From: Mesotaenium endlicherianum
Lineage: Eukaryota > Streptophyta > Zygnematophyceae > Zygnematales > Mesotaeniaceae
Assembly: GCA_009602735.1 (NCBI GenBank)
Contig: WELA01003638.1
Location: 343,606-407,605, forward strand
Direction: 5' to 3'
Length of the DNA: 64,000 nucleotides
Below, piece by piece: positions 50,584-62,187 of the stretch (positions within the stretch are counted from its first letter, which is position 1; each line of letters starts with the position of its first letter). The notes beneath the pieces are model-generated. The model had not been told where the DNA came from, did no database searches, and saw only the letters and a program-made list of their open reading frames with translations. The translations under genes and the position numbers were made by a program.

Positions 50584-52062
50584 ATGGTAAGGACAAGGTC
50601 TCAAACTAGCAACTCCCGAGACATGGAGAACCAGGATAACGTGAATGTCAAAAACCAGGCGGAAAGCCATGTAGCGAGAACCCGTACCTATTCTGAAGCA
50701 GTAGCAGATACTGCAGCTAGAGAGGCTGCAGATGAGGCAACTGCTATTGCCGCAGTCGCAACACAGCAAGCTGAGGAGAAGAGAGCCAAATTAGAAGCTG
50801 AACAAGTAGCAAAGGCCGCTGAAGATACAGAAAGGAGGGAAGGACAGCCAGCTGACGAGTGCACTGTTGAAGAACTTATGGCATCAAGGGCCAATGTTCT
50901 GAACCCACCTCCTGCTGTACAACTCAATGTACCCCTAGGTCAAATACGTGACCGGCTGAATGCGGCAGGAATTGCTGCTGCAGGAGCAAGAGGGATTGTT
51001 GAGGACACTACTCAGCGAGTAGATGCCAATGCTGCTGCTGCATTTGCTAATCTACCACCCCAAAATGTAGACTTGGGAGCATTGTTCGTTCAGATGCAGT
51101 CGCAAATGGCGACCATGTATCAGTCCCAGCAGGAGGACAAAAGAATCATAATGTCCCTACTCCGGGACAGAGACCAACTGGGGTCTCACACCACTAGTGG
51201 TGGTGGCCGAGGGCCTAGTAAGCCCAAGCCGAAACCTCCCCAGGACTATGATCCTGAGGGAAACAGAAAATATTACCTGATCAAGTTTCTCGCGGATGTT
51301 GAGCAGTGGCTGGAGAACTACCCAGAACTGCAAGATTACGAGAAGGTCAGGCACACCGGTGCGCTACTGAAAGGCAGTGCCGCAGACTGGTGGCTTTACT
51401 GGAAAGAAGAGCGTAAGGCTCGGCAACTCGGTGACCCTACGTGGGTAGAGTTTGTCGAGAAGTTGCATGAGAAGTTTGATGTCATCAACCAGCAGGAGAA
51501 AGCTATCTATGCGATGATCTCCCTGACACTGAAGCAGACCACTTCAGTTGCTGAGTTTGCTCAAAAGTTCCAAGAGAACACGATGAAGCAGCCGGACTTG
51601 CCAGAACGGTATAAAATAGCATACTTCAGGTATGGCTTGAAATTTGAGGTCTCTGGTCATTTTGCTGAGAAAAAGTATGAGAAACTGGCAGACTTGATCC
51701 AGGATGCTGATGCCTGGGATCAGCAGCAGTTCTATCACAAGCGCCAGAGTAATGCTTTGCTGTCTAAGGTTGTCAAAAAGCCCCACGATTCCTACAATGC
51801 AATTGAAGGAGATCAGGCTGAGGATGATGAGGGTGATGGATATGAGTATGAATATAATGCCATACAGTCTAAAGGTAGAGGTGGTTCCTCTCGAGGCGGC
51901 TATGGAAGAGGTGGTGGTAGGACTAAGCCGAGACCAGCCTCAGCAAAATCCACTTGCTACCATTGTCAGCAGTTGGGCCACTACAGAGAACAGTGTCCAG
52001 TCAAGCACCTTCCCAAGGTCGAGAGAAAAGACCAGCCTTTAAAAGACAGCAACAGTCAGTAA
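50584..52062 (+). CDS. gag of element 4
   Basis: 492 codons. The alanine/glutamate-rich coiled-coil N-terminus (AAREAADEATAIAAVATQQA) precedes the Gag core (YYLIKFLADVEQWLENYPEL, GSAADWWLYWKEE, FVEKLHEKFDVINQQEKA, TSVAEFAQKFQENT). A glycine-rich RGGSSRGGYGRGGG patch is followed by the zinc knuckle CYHCQQLGHYREQC (about 51955-51996). This is a typical chromovirus Gag. Confidence 0.9.
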   Translation: MVRTRSQTSNSRDMENQDNVNVKNQAESHVARTRTYSEAVADTAAREAADEATAIAAVATQQAEEKRAKLEAEQVAKAAEDTERREGQPADECTVEELMASRANVLNPPPAVQLNVPLGQIRDRLNAAGIAAAGARGIVEDTTQRVDANAAAAFANLPPQNVDLGALFVQMQSQMATMYQSQQEDKRIIMSLLRDRDQLGSHTTSGGGRGPSKPKPKPPQDYDPEGNRKYYLIKFLADVEQWLENYPELQDYEKVRHTGALLKGSAADWWLYWKEERKARQLGDPTWVEFVEKLHEKFDVINQQEKAIYAMISLTLKQTTSVAEFAQKFQENTMKQPDLPERYKIAYFRYGLKFEVSGHFAEKKYEKLADLIQDADAWDQQQFYHKRQSNALLSKVVKKPHDSYNAIEGDQAEDDEGDGYEYEYNAIQSKGRGGSSRGGYGRGGGRTKPRPASAKSTCYHCQQLGHYREQCPVKHLPKVERKDQPLKDSNSQ

Positions 52063-52099
52063 TCCAATCTACTGACTCTGAGGATGCTAGAGATAGTGA

Positions 52100-55000
52100 G
52101 TCGTCACTAGCTGCCCTCGTAGCAGGTATTATGGGTCCTGCTGAACTGGGTTCACTATGCATGCCTGACAAACAGATAAAGGAGACCATCAGCAATATAG
52201 ACGTCCAGAGAGTGCACACTCTGGATGCTCTTGTTCCACCTGATGTCCAACATTTCTTTGCTACGTCAGGAGAACAATGCAAAACTCAGGAAAAGACAGT
52301 CCCCCCTATCCTACTGCATTGCATGATTCCAGGTAGGAAGGTTAGTTCATTTGTTGACGGAGGGGCGTCACATACTTTTATTCACAAGGACTTAGTTAAG
52401 CGGCTAAGGCTGCCTACTGTCACCCAAGGGAATAGAAAAATATTGCTTGGAGATGCCTCAAGTATCCCGGGAGGAGTTATAACCAAGCCTATTGAGGTCC
52501 AGTTAGGTTCTGGCATTGCAGTTCTAACTGAAACGCTTACATTTGAGGTACTCAACACTGGCTTTTATGATCTCGTGCTAGGCAGGTCCTGGCTTAATAG
52601 ACATCAAGCTGAAGTGTGTTGGAGCAGAGGTACAGTTAAAGTGAGAGGAGCCAGTGATGGGCAGACTGACTTGGCACCCACCAGTGCTCTTCCTCTTGTC
52701 CTGTGTGGATGGCAAATGAAGGAAAAGAAGAGGCTTCCAGAAGGATGCAAGTTGCTGAATGCAATGGAGTTCGTCAAAAGCTGGAACCAGAAGGAAGACA
52801 GAATGTTCTGTCTGCTGCTAAGAGAGGTNTTGCTAAGAGAGGTACCTCCTTAACCTGAAGAAGTGGTTGAGAAAAAGGTAAGCCCTCCGGAGCACCCTAC
52901 TGCTGCGAAAATTGTTGCTCAGTACACGGATTTAATTAATATGCCTCCAAGACTACCCCCTAAGCGGGAAGTAGATCATGAGATTGATTTATTACCTGGT
53001 AGTCAGCCACCCTGGCAACGCACTTATGACTTGTCTTATGTGGAGAGCGAGGAGTTGAAAACACAGATTGCAGAGCTTGAGAAATATGGTTATATTTCTC
53101 CCAGTAAATCACCTTACGGTGCACCCATCCTATTTGTTAAGAAAAAGGATGGCAGTATGCGGATGTGTGTAGATTACAAAGCTCTGAACAGAATTACGGT
53201 AAAGAACAAGTATGCCTTACCCAGAATTGAGGACTTGCTTGACAGACTTCCTGTCTGGTGCTAAGGAGTTCAGTAAGATAGATCTCAAGAGTGGTTATTA
53301 TCAAATCAGAATTGCGGAGGGGGATGAACACAAGACTGCCTTCCGCACACGTTATGGACACTATGAGTTCAACGTGATGCCATTTGGACTGACTAATGCT
53401 CCTGCTACCTTCATGGGTGCTATGAATGACATTTTCAGACCTTATTTGGATAAGTTTGTGCAAGTTTTCCTGGATGATATTTTAATTTTCTCTAAAGATG
53501 AAGCTCAGCACACTGAACACTTAAAGACAGTCCTGGACACTCTGCGGAAAAATCACTTGTATGCTAAAATGAGCAAGTGTGATTTCTTTAAGGAAAGTAT
53601 TGAATTCTTAGGCCACATTGTCTGTAAAGAGGGCATCAGTGTGGATCCTAAGAAAGTCCAGACCATAAGGGTCTGGCCAGTACCACAGTCTGTCTCAGAA
53701 GTTAGATCCTTCCTCGGGTTGGCTAATCACTATAGGAGATTTATTGAGAATTATTCCACAAAGGCCAGTAAACTGACTGACCTTACTAAGAAAGACATAG
53801 GGTATGTGTGGGGGGAAGAGCAGCAGGCTGCCTTCCAGACCCTTAAAGATGCCCTTTGTTCTGCCCCAGTGCTAGCCGTGTATGACCCCAGCAAACCGGT
53901 GCAGGTGGTTACTGATGCCTCTGACTTTGCCATGGGTGCTATTTTGTTGCAGCCTGCTGACAAAACCACAAAGGATGGTAAGGTACGGCAGGAGTGGCAT
54001 CCTGTGTTGTATGAGTCTATGAAATTTAATCCAGCGGAGATTAATTACTCAGTGCATGATAAAGAGCTGCTAGCTATCATTCATGTACTCAAACAGTGGA
54101 GAGCATACTTACATGGTAAAGCTTTTAAGGTGATTACAGATCATCTAGCTCTGACTCACTTTCAGAAGAAGTCCAAGCTGTCGAGGAGGGAGAACCGCTG
54201 GAGGCAGATGCTGGAGCAGTTCCAAGTCCAGATCGACTACAAACCAGGGAAGTTGAATCCTGCTGATGCACTCTCTAGAAGACCTGACTTGCACGAAAGG
54301 AACTTCAATCAGCATGCTGTAGAAAAAGTCCTGTGTGCACTCACTTCACTAAAGGTGAAAAAGTCCTTCGTAGAACAACTAAGGAAAGCCTACCTTCTGA
54401 CCCAACATTTGAGCCCAGCCCCACTACTCAGGTGTGTCGTGATACTGCACTCGAGTATAAGCTTAAGGGAGGGGTCCGGGTGACTGAAACCACTTCAGGC
54501 AGGCTGAAGCTGGTCATTCCTAATAACTTGGAAATAAGGTCTCTCTTACTGAGTCAAGCGCATGACAGTCTCCTGGATGGACTTATGGGGCAGGCCAAAA
54601 CTGTTGGCAAACTGGCAAAACATTATCATTGGGAGGGATTACCCCGGGAAGGCTTGAAATATGTCAAGTCCTGTGACCAGTGTCAGAGAAAGAAGTCTCG
54701 GCACACACCACCCGGAGGTCTCTTGCAACCAGTGCCCATCCCAGCTGGACGCTGGAAAACTATATCCATGGACTGGGTGGTCTCACTACCAAGAACTGCC
54801 AACGGGCATGATTCAATACTGGTAGTCGTGGATAAACTGACAAAAATGGTCATTTTTATCCCCACAACTGTCAAAGTGAGTGCACTCGGAACAGCGAGAC
54901 AGTTCTACAACCATGTAGTATGCCAACATGGGCTCCCTTCTAATATCATCTCAGACAGAGACTCAAAATTCACCTCTAAGTTCTGGAGAGCTTTAATGGG

Positions 55001-55865
55001 GTTAATGGGAGTCAAACAGCTGCTCAGCATAGCAAACCACTCTTAGAATGATGGGCAGACTGAAAGAACTAACCAAGTTCTGCAGGAGGTGCTCAGAGCA
55101 CATATTAACCAAAAACAAGATAATTGGGATGACCTGTTGCCTCAAATTCAGTTTGCGGTCAATAGTGCGGTGCACACGTCAACGGGCAAGACTCCTTATG
55201 AACTCAGCCTGGGTAGAGTCCCTAAGTCTCCTTTAGATGTACTGGGGGAGTCTTTAACTTGCCCTGAAGGGATTGACAACCCGGTCTCCCTCCAGTTAAC
55301 TCAGGAGTTTGCTGACACCATGTCAGAAGTCCAACGAAACTTGCACAAGGTTCAAGAAAACCAACAAAAATGCGCTAATCAACATCGTCGGGAGCTGACA
55401 TTTTCCAAGGGCGATTTAGTCAAACTGCATTCTCAGCACCTGTACCTCCCTAGTGTGGTCAAGAAAAAGCTTGGCCCTGTCTGGGTCGGTCCATATTCGG
55501 CGGTACGTCGTATCGATCAGAATGCTTACAAACTGAACATGTCAGCAGAATACAAGGGTCACCCGGTCTTTAATGTCTCCTTCCTGGAACCATACATCAA
55601 AGGTGATACACTGTTCACAGGTCGGTTACCTGTCCAACCGGGCTCGGTCCCCGCTGTCCGGGACGGCGACCCTGAGGATTATGAGGTTGATGAGATCTTA
55701 GACGCTCGCTCGGCCCGTCAATTGTCTAAATATGTCATGAAGTACCTCATCCGATGGAAGGGTTACGATGCCTCTGGGGACACTTGGGAATTTAAAGACC
55801 AGCTGACCAATGCCAAAGGGGCGTTGAAACGGTTCCACCTTCGGGCGGCTGGGGCACCGCCCTAA
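52100..55865 (+). pseudogene. pol of element 4: protease, RT, RNase H, integrase, chromodomain
   Basis: Protease block SSFVDGGASHTFIHKDLVK (about 52350). RT blocks [57 protein letters not shown]. RNase [17 protein letters not shown] (about 53905). Integrase CDQCQRKKSRHTPPGGLLQP, VSLPRTANGHDSILVVVDKL, then VQFAVNSAVHTSTGKTPYE-like sequence and FSKGDLVKLHSQHL. Chromodomain YEVDEILDARSAR, KYLIRWKGYDASGDTWE (about 55680-55820). All parts are present in normal order, not in a single frame. Confidence 0.88.
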
Positions 55866-56189
55866 TTGTCCCTTCAGTAGACATGGGAAGGTGACAGGAG
55901 GTCCTGTCTCCATATAAGTAGGAGGGGGATGTGACAGTTAGTGACAGTTGTGACAGGCAGCCCACCTTTGAAATTAAGTTGGAGGGAGTGGTATTCTCTG
56001 ATCACCATATTACACACTCAACCTGCGCTCACACTCACTTGCTCTCTAACTCAATTTTCCCTTATATTCACTCACACCAGGTATTCCACACAAGGAACTC
56101 TCCCGATCGCGTTCCCCTTCATCAAGGGCACTCAGTAGCGGCAAAATATCATGACGTCACTTACTGCATTGTGTTTATGATTGAGCAGG
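55866..56189 (+). other. Spacer between pol and the accessory region of element 4
   Basis: GTAGGAGGGGGATGTGACAG (about 55919-55938) looks like a polypurine tract followed by TG, as at an LTR start, although no LTR follows. The rest holds no supported feature and could be leader for the next coding region. Confidence 0.5.
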
Positions 56190-56805
56190 ATGACTCAAAA
56201 GTCGGAACTCAAGAGGAAGAGAAGGGCGGAAGAGGCACATGCAGAATACTTGCAATTCCGTGGAGACATCGAATCATCCTCCATCTCCGCTCGGGAATCA
56301 CAACGACTCCAACAACAGCGGGAGGCACAGAAGAAGAAGGAGGAGGAGGAACAGGCCAGACTGAGGCAGGAAGAAATGGACAGAAAAGCTGCAGAGGAGG
56401 CCAAGAAAGCAGAGGAGGAGAGGCAAGCTGAGGAGAAGCGGAAGCAGCAGGCTGAAGAAGAAGAACAGAGGAGAATCAGCAGCTACCGCTACACAGTGCT
56501 GGGCAAGGGCTTTGATCTACTGGAGGAGGCCTTCAAGTATGCCCAGAGAAGTCGCAGTGAGTCGCAGAATGAAATCCTCCAGAGGAAAGGGGAGACATCC
56601 AAAAACTTTGACAAGTATATAGAGTTCGGCACAGGGCTCCTTCTCTACCACGATTACGCCAGGATGGTAGGATATACAATCAGAGAGGCCAAGGCAATGG
56701 CTCAGGTGAACGAAGCAGGGGCTGTCTCGATTCCTGGTATCTGGGGGGAAGATAGGGTCATCAGGATGATCCCCATGGACGCGGACAGCTTCAAGGACTC
56801 AACAC
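56190..56805 (+). pseudogene. Accessory coding region of element 4, first part
   Basis: Starts at the ATG at 56190 (MTQKSELKRKRRAEEAHAEY). A long, highly charged coiled coil of Glu/Lys/Arg/Gln (QARLRQEEMDRKAAEEAKKA and on) is followed by a folded-looking part (LGKGFDLLEEAFKYAQRSRS, FGTGLLLYHDYARMVGYTIR, SIPGIWGEDRVIRMIPMDAD). No known domain is recognised. It is interrupted by the hAT transposon. It is not part of the standard Ty3/gypsy gene set. Confidence 0.65.
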
Positions 56806-57599
56806 CAGGGTTACGCCGTACGCCGTACTGGCCGACCCTCGTACGCTTAATTAAGCGTACTGAACGAGGACGCACGTACTAAGCGAACGAAGTAAAATTC
56901 ACGCGTGCGCCGCTCGGATACGGTTCGGCGCGATTGACGCCTTCACTATCGGGTTGTTTAGCTTTGGGAGTCAGAATAATCGCGTCGGAATTGTGAAAAC
57001 TTCCTAAATTTGTACGCCAAAGTTTTTTGCGTTTGCCGACATTGTTTGCAACTGCTTCTGTGCACATACGGAACCCTTTTGAGACTAAGTCTGAGGCCGC
57101 CTCCTTGTGAGGCCATTTTCCTCATTCGTTTCATTATTATCCATTTGGTAAGTTCGCTATCTTCGGTTACCCCTTCGCTCTTGCATTGTCTTGCTTGCAT
57201 TTTGATTGGGTCGTTGTTAGTCATCAAATCAATCCGTTTCGGGGGTTTATCCGGAGTTCTTTCATGTTTATTAAATTGCTCACTGTTTTTATGTCTCTAT
57301 ATGTAGGTCCCGAAGCTAAGAAGTAGCTGAAGATTTCTTGCTGCAGATGTATTACATTGCTTGTCAACACCTGCAGCAGCAAGTGAGATTCCCCCCCGCT
57401 CCATCTCTCCCGTTCTTTGTGTATTTGAATGCAAATTGGAGATATCATTGAATGTGCTAGGCTGCAAATGTGACTCCTATTCTCTTTCATGGAACTTTCA
57501 GAAGGCGTGCTATTGCCCAGCTTCACCTGCTGGGCCACAGGATGCTCTTGCTGCTGCCCTGCACGCTTTGGAGGCCTGGAGCACGTGGGTGGCTGTCCA

Positions 57600-58870
57600 G
57601 AGAGGGAGAGGGAAGGAGGGAGAGAGGGAGGGAGGGAGGGAGGGACGGCGGGGAGGGGGAGGGGGAGGGGGAGGAGAAGGCGGGAGGGAGGGAGGGAGGC
57701 TTGGGGCTGGTCGACTCGATGCTGACAGGTCGCCGCGGGCCCATTGGGGATGGGAGCGAGAGTGGGCGACGCTGCTGCAGCCATGGGAGGTTTGGGCAGC
57801 TTCGGGTTTTGGGCCGTCTGGAGCCTTCTGGCGCAGCGGCTCTGCTCATTTGTTCCCTGACAAAGTCAGGGGCAGGGGGAGGGAGGCAAGGGGGAGTGCG
57901 GAAGAGAGCATGGAGGGGGTGGGTGGGAGGGGTTAAAGCGGGGCAGGGAGCCAGGGGTGGACGGAGAGAGCGAAAAGCTTGGGAAGGGGGAGGGAACATG
58001 GAGAGAGGTAGAAAGATAGAGAGGGAGCAAGGGTGGGAAGGAATGAGGGAGAGGAGGAGGGAGGGAGCGAGGGAGGCTGCAAGGGAAGGAGGTAGCAAGG
58101 GAGGGAGTAATAATGAGCGAGAGTTAGGGGAGGGAGGCCAAGTGGGGAAGGGTTGTAGAGGGGTTGAGAATGGGGATAGGATGACTGGGACGGAGGGTGG
58201 GTGGGAGGGTGGGGAAAGGGAAGAGACAGCACGGGGCAGCAAGAGACCAAAGGAGAGAGGAAAGGAAACGGAAGGAGAGAAAGAGTTTGCGGGAGGGAGG
58301 GGAAGAGAGCACATTAGAGAGGGTGGCAGGGAAAGGAGCAAGGGAGGAGGGTGGTGCAGCAAGAAAGTGGTTAAGGGAGGGAAGGACAGAGAGAGGGGAG
58401 GAGAGGGTGAATAGAAGAGGGAGGGAAAGAGGCAAGTAGGCAGTGCGATAGAGAGGGAAAGAGAGTGGAATGGAGGAGGGAGGGAGGGAGGGGTTAGAGA
58501 GAGAGAAGGGCGTGCAAGTCATTGATTGTGTGCACGCACGCGCACACACACACACATGCGTGCACACACACACAGAGAGAGAGAGGGGGGGGGAGGGGCA
58601 GGTGGAGGGGGAGGCTGTTCAATCAAGCGAGGAATGGAGAGAAAAGGGGAGGGAGAGAAGGAGCTATTGAGCAAGGGAGGTATGGGGGAACAGCGAGGGA
58701 GCGAGCGAGGACGCAAGGGTGGGTGGGAGGGAGGGAGGGAGGAAGACAGAATGCAAGGAGGGGAGCAGGGAGGGCGGGAGGGATTGAGGGTGGCAGCTAG
58801 GGAGGGAGGGTTGGTGGGAGGGAAAGAGTAAGCAAGGGAGGGAGCGAGGGAGGGAGGGCTGGCCGCCTGC
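57600..58870 (+). repeat. Purine-rich GGGA/GGAGG tract
   Basis: About 1.2 kb in which the plus strand is almost all purine, built of irregular GGGAGGGA units. It includes a CACACA/GAGAGA piece near 58535-58587. Long open frames on both strands here reflect composition, not genes. Confidence 0.9.
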
Positions 58871-59599
58871 TAGAGAGAGGTAGAAGGCCGTTACACTTGC
58901 ACGACCCACACAGCTCGCTGTGAGGAGGGCCATCTGGCGAAAAGTGGTGCGGGATCACTAGCGCCCTCTCCTTGCTTTGACTATCAGGGGACGCGTGTGG
59001 TCGTCAATGGCAGCAGTCGTCCCCCCCCCGGGGCCTCGCCTGCGTGCATGGGGGCCCGCATGCGCGGGGCAACAGCAGCAGAATCGGCTGTCTGCCCCAA
59101 CTTGGTGTGTGGGAAGGGGGAAAACGGCAGCAGCTGCATGCAAGGGCTCTTCTTTGCACTTTGGTGGGCTTTAGCAGGGGCCCCACAACAGTGGCTCACC
59201 CCTTTATCGTCGTGTGGGGGAGGGGGGTTCTGTGCAGGGAGTTGTGTGTGCAGGGCGATGGGAGCGGTGGCCCACTACCTGGTCTGGCGTGTGTGAAGGT
59301 GTGAAGGGGGGCTGTTCAGGGCATGGGTTGCTCACAGTCAATGTGCGGGACTGCGGCTGCCTGCATTCAAGTTTTTTGCGGGTTGGGGGGCGGTTCAAGG
59401 GCTCTCTGGGGGGTGTGGCGACAGCAAATGCTCCCCTGTGGTCTTATCTTAGCGTGGCTTTGGCGCAAGTGACATGCAGGGGCTGATTTCTTGCTTGCGA
59501 CTGCCTGCGTGGGGCAACGCCTATGGCTGCCCTACTCTGGTCTAGCTTCTGGGGGGGGGGGGAGGTCGACGACAGCGGCCACAAGTGTTGGTGAGTGCA

Positions 59600-59995
59600 T
59601 GCCTAATTGTGTACGTGTCATGTGCGTGCGTGGGCACTTGGGAGGGAGTGCTAGCCTCTCTCCCTCTTTCAGTGTGTGCATGTGTGTCTGTGCGTGTGTG
59701 CGTATGTGCGTGTGTGTTTGTGCAAGCAAGATGTTGCGGGGGCGAGAGCGCGCGGCAGGCATGTGTGTGTGCAAGTACGGGTGTGCGTGTGCACGTGTGT
59801 GTCCGTGTGTGTGTGTCTTTGCATGTTCGCCTGTGCGCAATCGCGCTTGCGTGTGCGTGTGCGTGTGTGTGTGTGTGTGTGTCTGTGTGTGCGTGCGCGG
59901 GTGCGGGTATGTACGCATGCGCACGTGCGGGGGTGTGTGCATGCCTGTGTATGAGGGTCATGTGCATGTTTGTATGTTTGTATGTGTAAGTAGAG
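59600..59995 (+). repeat. GTGTGC-rich tract
   Basis: Irregular GTGTGTGCGTGTG alternating purine-pyrimidine sequence, about 400 bases, ending in TATGTGTAAGTAG. Potential Z-DNA. Frames through it are not coding. It could be intron sequence of a captured gene, because an exon-like stretch follows. Confidence 0.85.
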
Positions 59996-60129
59996 GAAGA
60001 GGAGGTGGAGGTGCTTCCTAGTGCTGCAACTGCAGGAAGAAAAAGAGCAAGATCTAAATGTCGCTAGCTAGCCAGTAGCATGTACATAATGTAATGTTTA
60101 AGAAATAAACCTCTTTTGAAATTTGAATC

Positions 60130-61005
60130 TATTTGGTACACTAAATCTTGATGCAATGTTGCATTATTTGGTGAATGATGTACATTGCATGAAGTGCTCA
60201 TTAGAAGAGGAAAATGTGGTGCACTGGGGAGTATGCATGACATATTTACATAAATATTGAGCCAATAAATTCAAATTAGAATGTCCATTCCATGTATACG
60301 TAATTTGGAGTCATGACACACACGTAGATAAGAAGTTGTTGTGAACTCATCCATTGCGGCACATGATTCCCCATTAAGTAAGTTGGTACACATGATTTGT
60401 CATCAAGTTAGGTAAATCTTCGAGTTTGTTTATGAAAAGGATGAGTCATGACAAATTAAAGATATGTCATCATAAAAATAAAAGCAAGACATTGGTGTGA
60501 AAGTTAGAGGAGAACCGAACGAACATTTTTGGTGTGTGGAAATTAGAGAGGGAGGCTCCGTACAACAATGAGAATGGTAATGCCCATCTTGTACTCGCGT
60601 GAGTAGTTTTAGCGAAGGTAAGTGAAAAAGTGACGGGTTGTCACTTAGGTAACTATACAAGCCCACCTTGCAATCTGAAATTGTGTCTTTGGCAATCTGG
60701 TTCGGCTCCGCTCCTTACATTAGGTGACGGGGTTTCACATCCGCCTGCTGGCAACCGTGTGAAGGTGAGACATATAAAGGTTTTTTCGAACTGCAGTGAA
60801 CGCATACGGTCAGCCGAAAAAAACAGTCAGTCTTGATCAAAAAGTTGACTGCCATGACGTTGTACTTTTGCACGCGTGACCGACATTAAACATCAACGTC
60901 AGCGCTACATAACGTCGACGACATCGTGACTTGGCGTACTAGGCGAATTAGCCATAATTTTTATGCGGCGAATTAAGCGAACTAGCGTATTAGTCGAACT
61001 AAGCG
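60130..61005. other. Right arm of the hAT element, unassigned
   Basis: AT-rich with no supported gene. From about 60900 it turns into subterminal repeat motifs (GGCGAATTAGCC, GCGAACTAGCGTATTAG, CGAACTAAGCGAACAAGCG) leading to the terminal repeat. Confidence 0.6.
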
Positions 61006-61036
61006 AACAAGCGTACGGCGTAACCCTGCTCAACAC

Positions 61037-62145
61037 CCCATAACAGGTTCATGGCCATGTACAATGAGGTGGAGAGGAGGAGCTGGGAATTCTTGGCCAG
61101 GGAAACCAGTCACCTCGACTTTGCAGGGCTCAATTACCCTTGTACTCTAAAAAGGACAGACCTTGCCTTCTTCCAAAAGCCCACCGATTGGCGGTGGATG
61201 ACCATCAACATGAGGGACCAGCAGAATGACAGGGCGACGGATGAGGATTTCCTGACAGACCTAAAGGGGAACATAGTATTGCCCCCTCACATTGCGGCTT
61301 GGGACCCAAGATTGGATGGAGTCAGAGACCGCATGAGCCAAGAGATGCAAGGGGACAGAAGCAGGGCCCGAGAGTCATTCTCCAAAGGAAAGCACGCTTA
61401 TGCCAAATGGGCAAGTAAGCAGGGGGAAAAGGACCTCTATGCGGTCCGGACTCAGCAGCCCCCACCAGCACCCATAAGGGGAAGGTCAGTAGGATATTCT
61501 TTTTCTCGGGAAGAGCTGGAGCAGCTGACAGAAGAGACCTTAGAAGCCTCAGAGGAACCCGGGGACGGAGAGGAGGAGGAGTCAGAGGAAGACGAGGAGG
61601 AAGGCGAGGAGGAGGACACTAGCCCCGCCGTGATCCTGACGCGTGCCACATCCCCTCTAAGGGAGAAGACGTGGTTGGCCATGCAGCAACTCGCTGAAGA
61701 GGAGGATATCACTTGGCTGGGCACTGCTAGAGGACAGACCCCATCTCCAGGCAAAGAGACCGAGTCAGACAGGGCAGACAGGAGGGCTGCTCGGGAGATA
61801 GCCAGAGGCCTGCCAGCATCTCCCTCGCAGAGAGGGCATGTACCCTTGGCTCATGTCATGCAACATCCTTCTGGGATGCCGGTATACGTACCTGTCAGTT
61901 TGAGGGCTGCCCAAGAGAAGGCTGCCTCCCTCCAGTTTCAGACTGTGCAGGAGGAAACAGCCCACGCGGTGACTTTGGGTGTTCAAACCAGTGACACTCA
62001 CCCCGCGGAAACTCCCTCTCTGATAGGCTTCAGAAGAGACCCCAAGACAGGAGGAGGTCTGGCTCCCCTGAGTTTAGGGCCTCAGGGACATCTCCCTCCT
62101 AATGGCAGTAGGCTGGAGACGGAAGGGACAGCACGCAGTTATTAG
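61037..62145 (+). pseudogene. Accessory coding region of element 4, second part
   Basis: An open stretch after the hAT element begins with FMAMYNEVERRSWEFLARET and HLDFAGLNYPCTLKRTD. A middle with WRWMTINMRDQQNDR and LPPHIAAWDPRLDG is followed by an acidic run (GDGEEEESEEDEEEGEEED) and a Pro/Ser-rich tail. It recognises no domain family. Its style (charged, disordered C-terminus) would fit a nucleic-acid or chromatin-binding structural protein, which is only a guess. It ends about 40 bases before the right LTR. Confidence 0.65.
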
Positions 62146-62187
62146 TGTTAGTGTTGTCGAGGCGACAACATGATAAGTTGGAGGGAT

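Larger units (their letters stand above)
56806..61028. mobile_element. hAT DNA transposon, 4.2 kb, with 8-bp target duplication
   Basis: Perfect 18-bp terminal inverted repeats CAGGGTTACGCCGTACGC (56806 onward, and inverted ending at 61028) and an exact 8-bp target duplication CTCAACAC (56798-56805 and 61029-61036) are diagnostic of the hAT superfamily. Subterminal regions carry many GCGTACT/GCGAAC(T/A)AGCG-type motifs, likely transposase sites. No hAT transposase or dimerisation domain is recognised inside, so it looks non-autonomous. The interior has exon-like pieces with good splice signals: CAG|ATGTATTACATTG...CAGCAA|GTGAGA near 57348-57383, and KACYCPASPAGPQDALAAAL after 57502. A last stretch [20 protein letters not shown] ends near 60058, with AATAAA near 60105. 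It may have captured host sequence. Confidence 0.9.

Noticed and set aside
57470-58414. Long Arg/Gly/Glu-rich and Pro/Ser/Leu-rich frames on opposite strands
   Set aside because: Composition of a purine-rich tract; no domains, no start context, and both strands open at once.
59491-60021. Cys/Val-rich and His/Thr-rich frames
   Set aside because: Products of GTGTGC repeat DNA, not coding sequence.
61037-62145. Envelope-like protein in element 4
   Set aside because: No signal peptide, membrane segment or Cys pattern; the region is charged and largely disordered.
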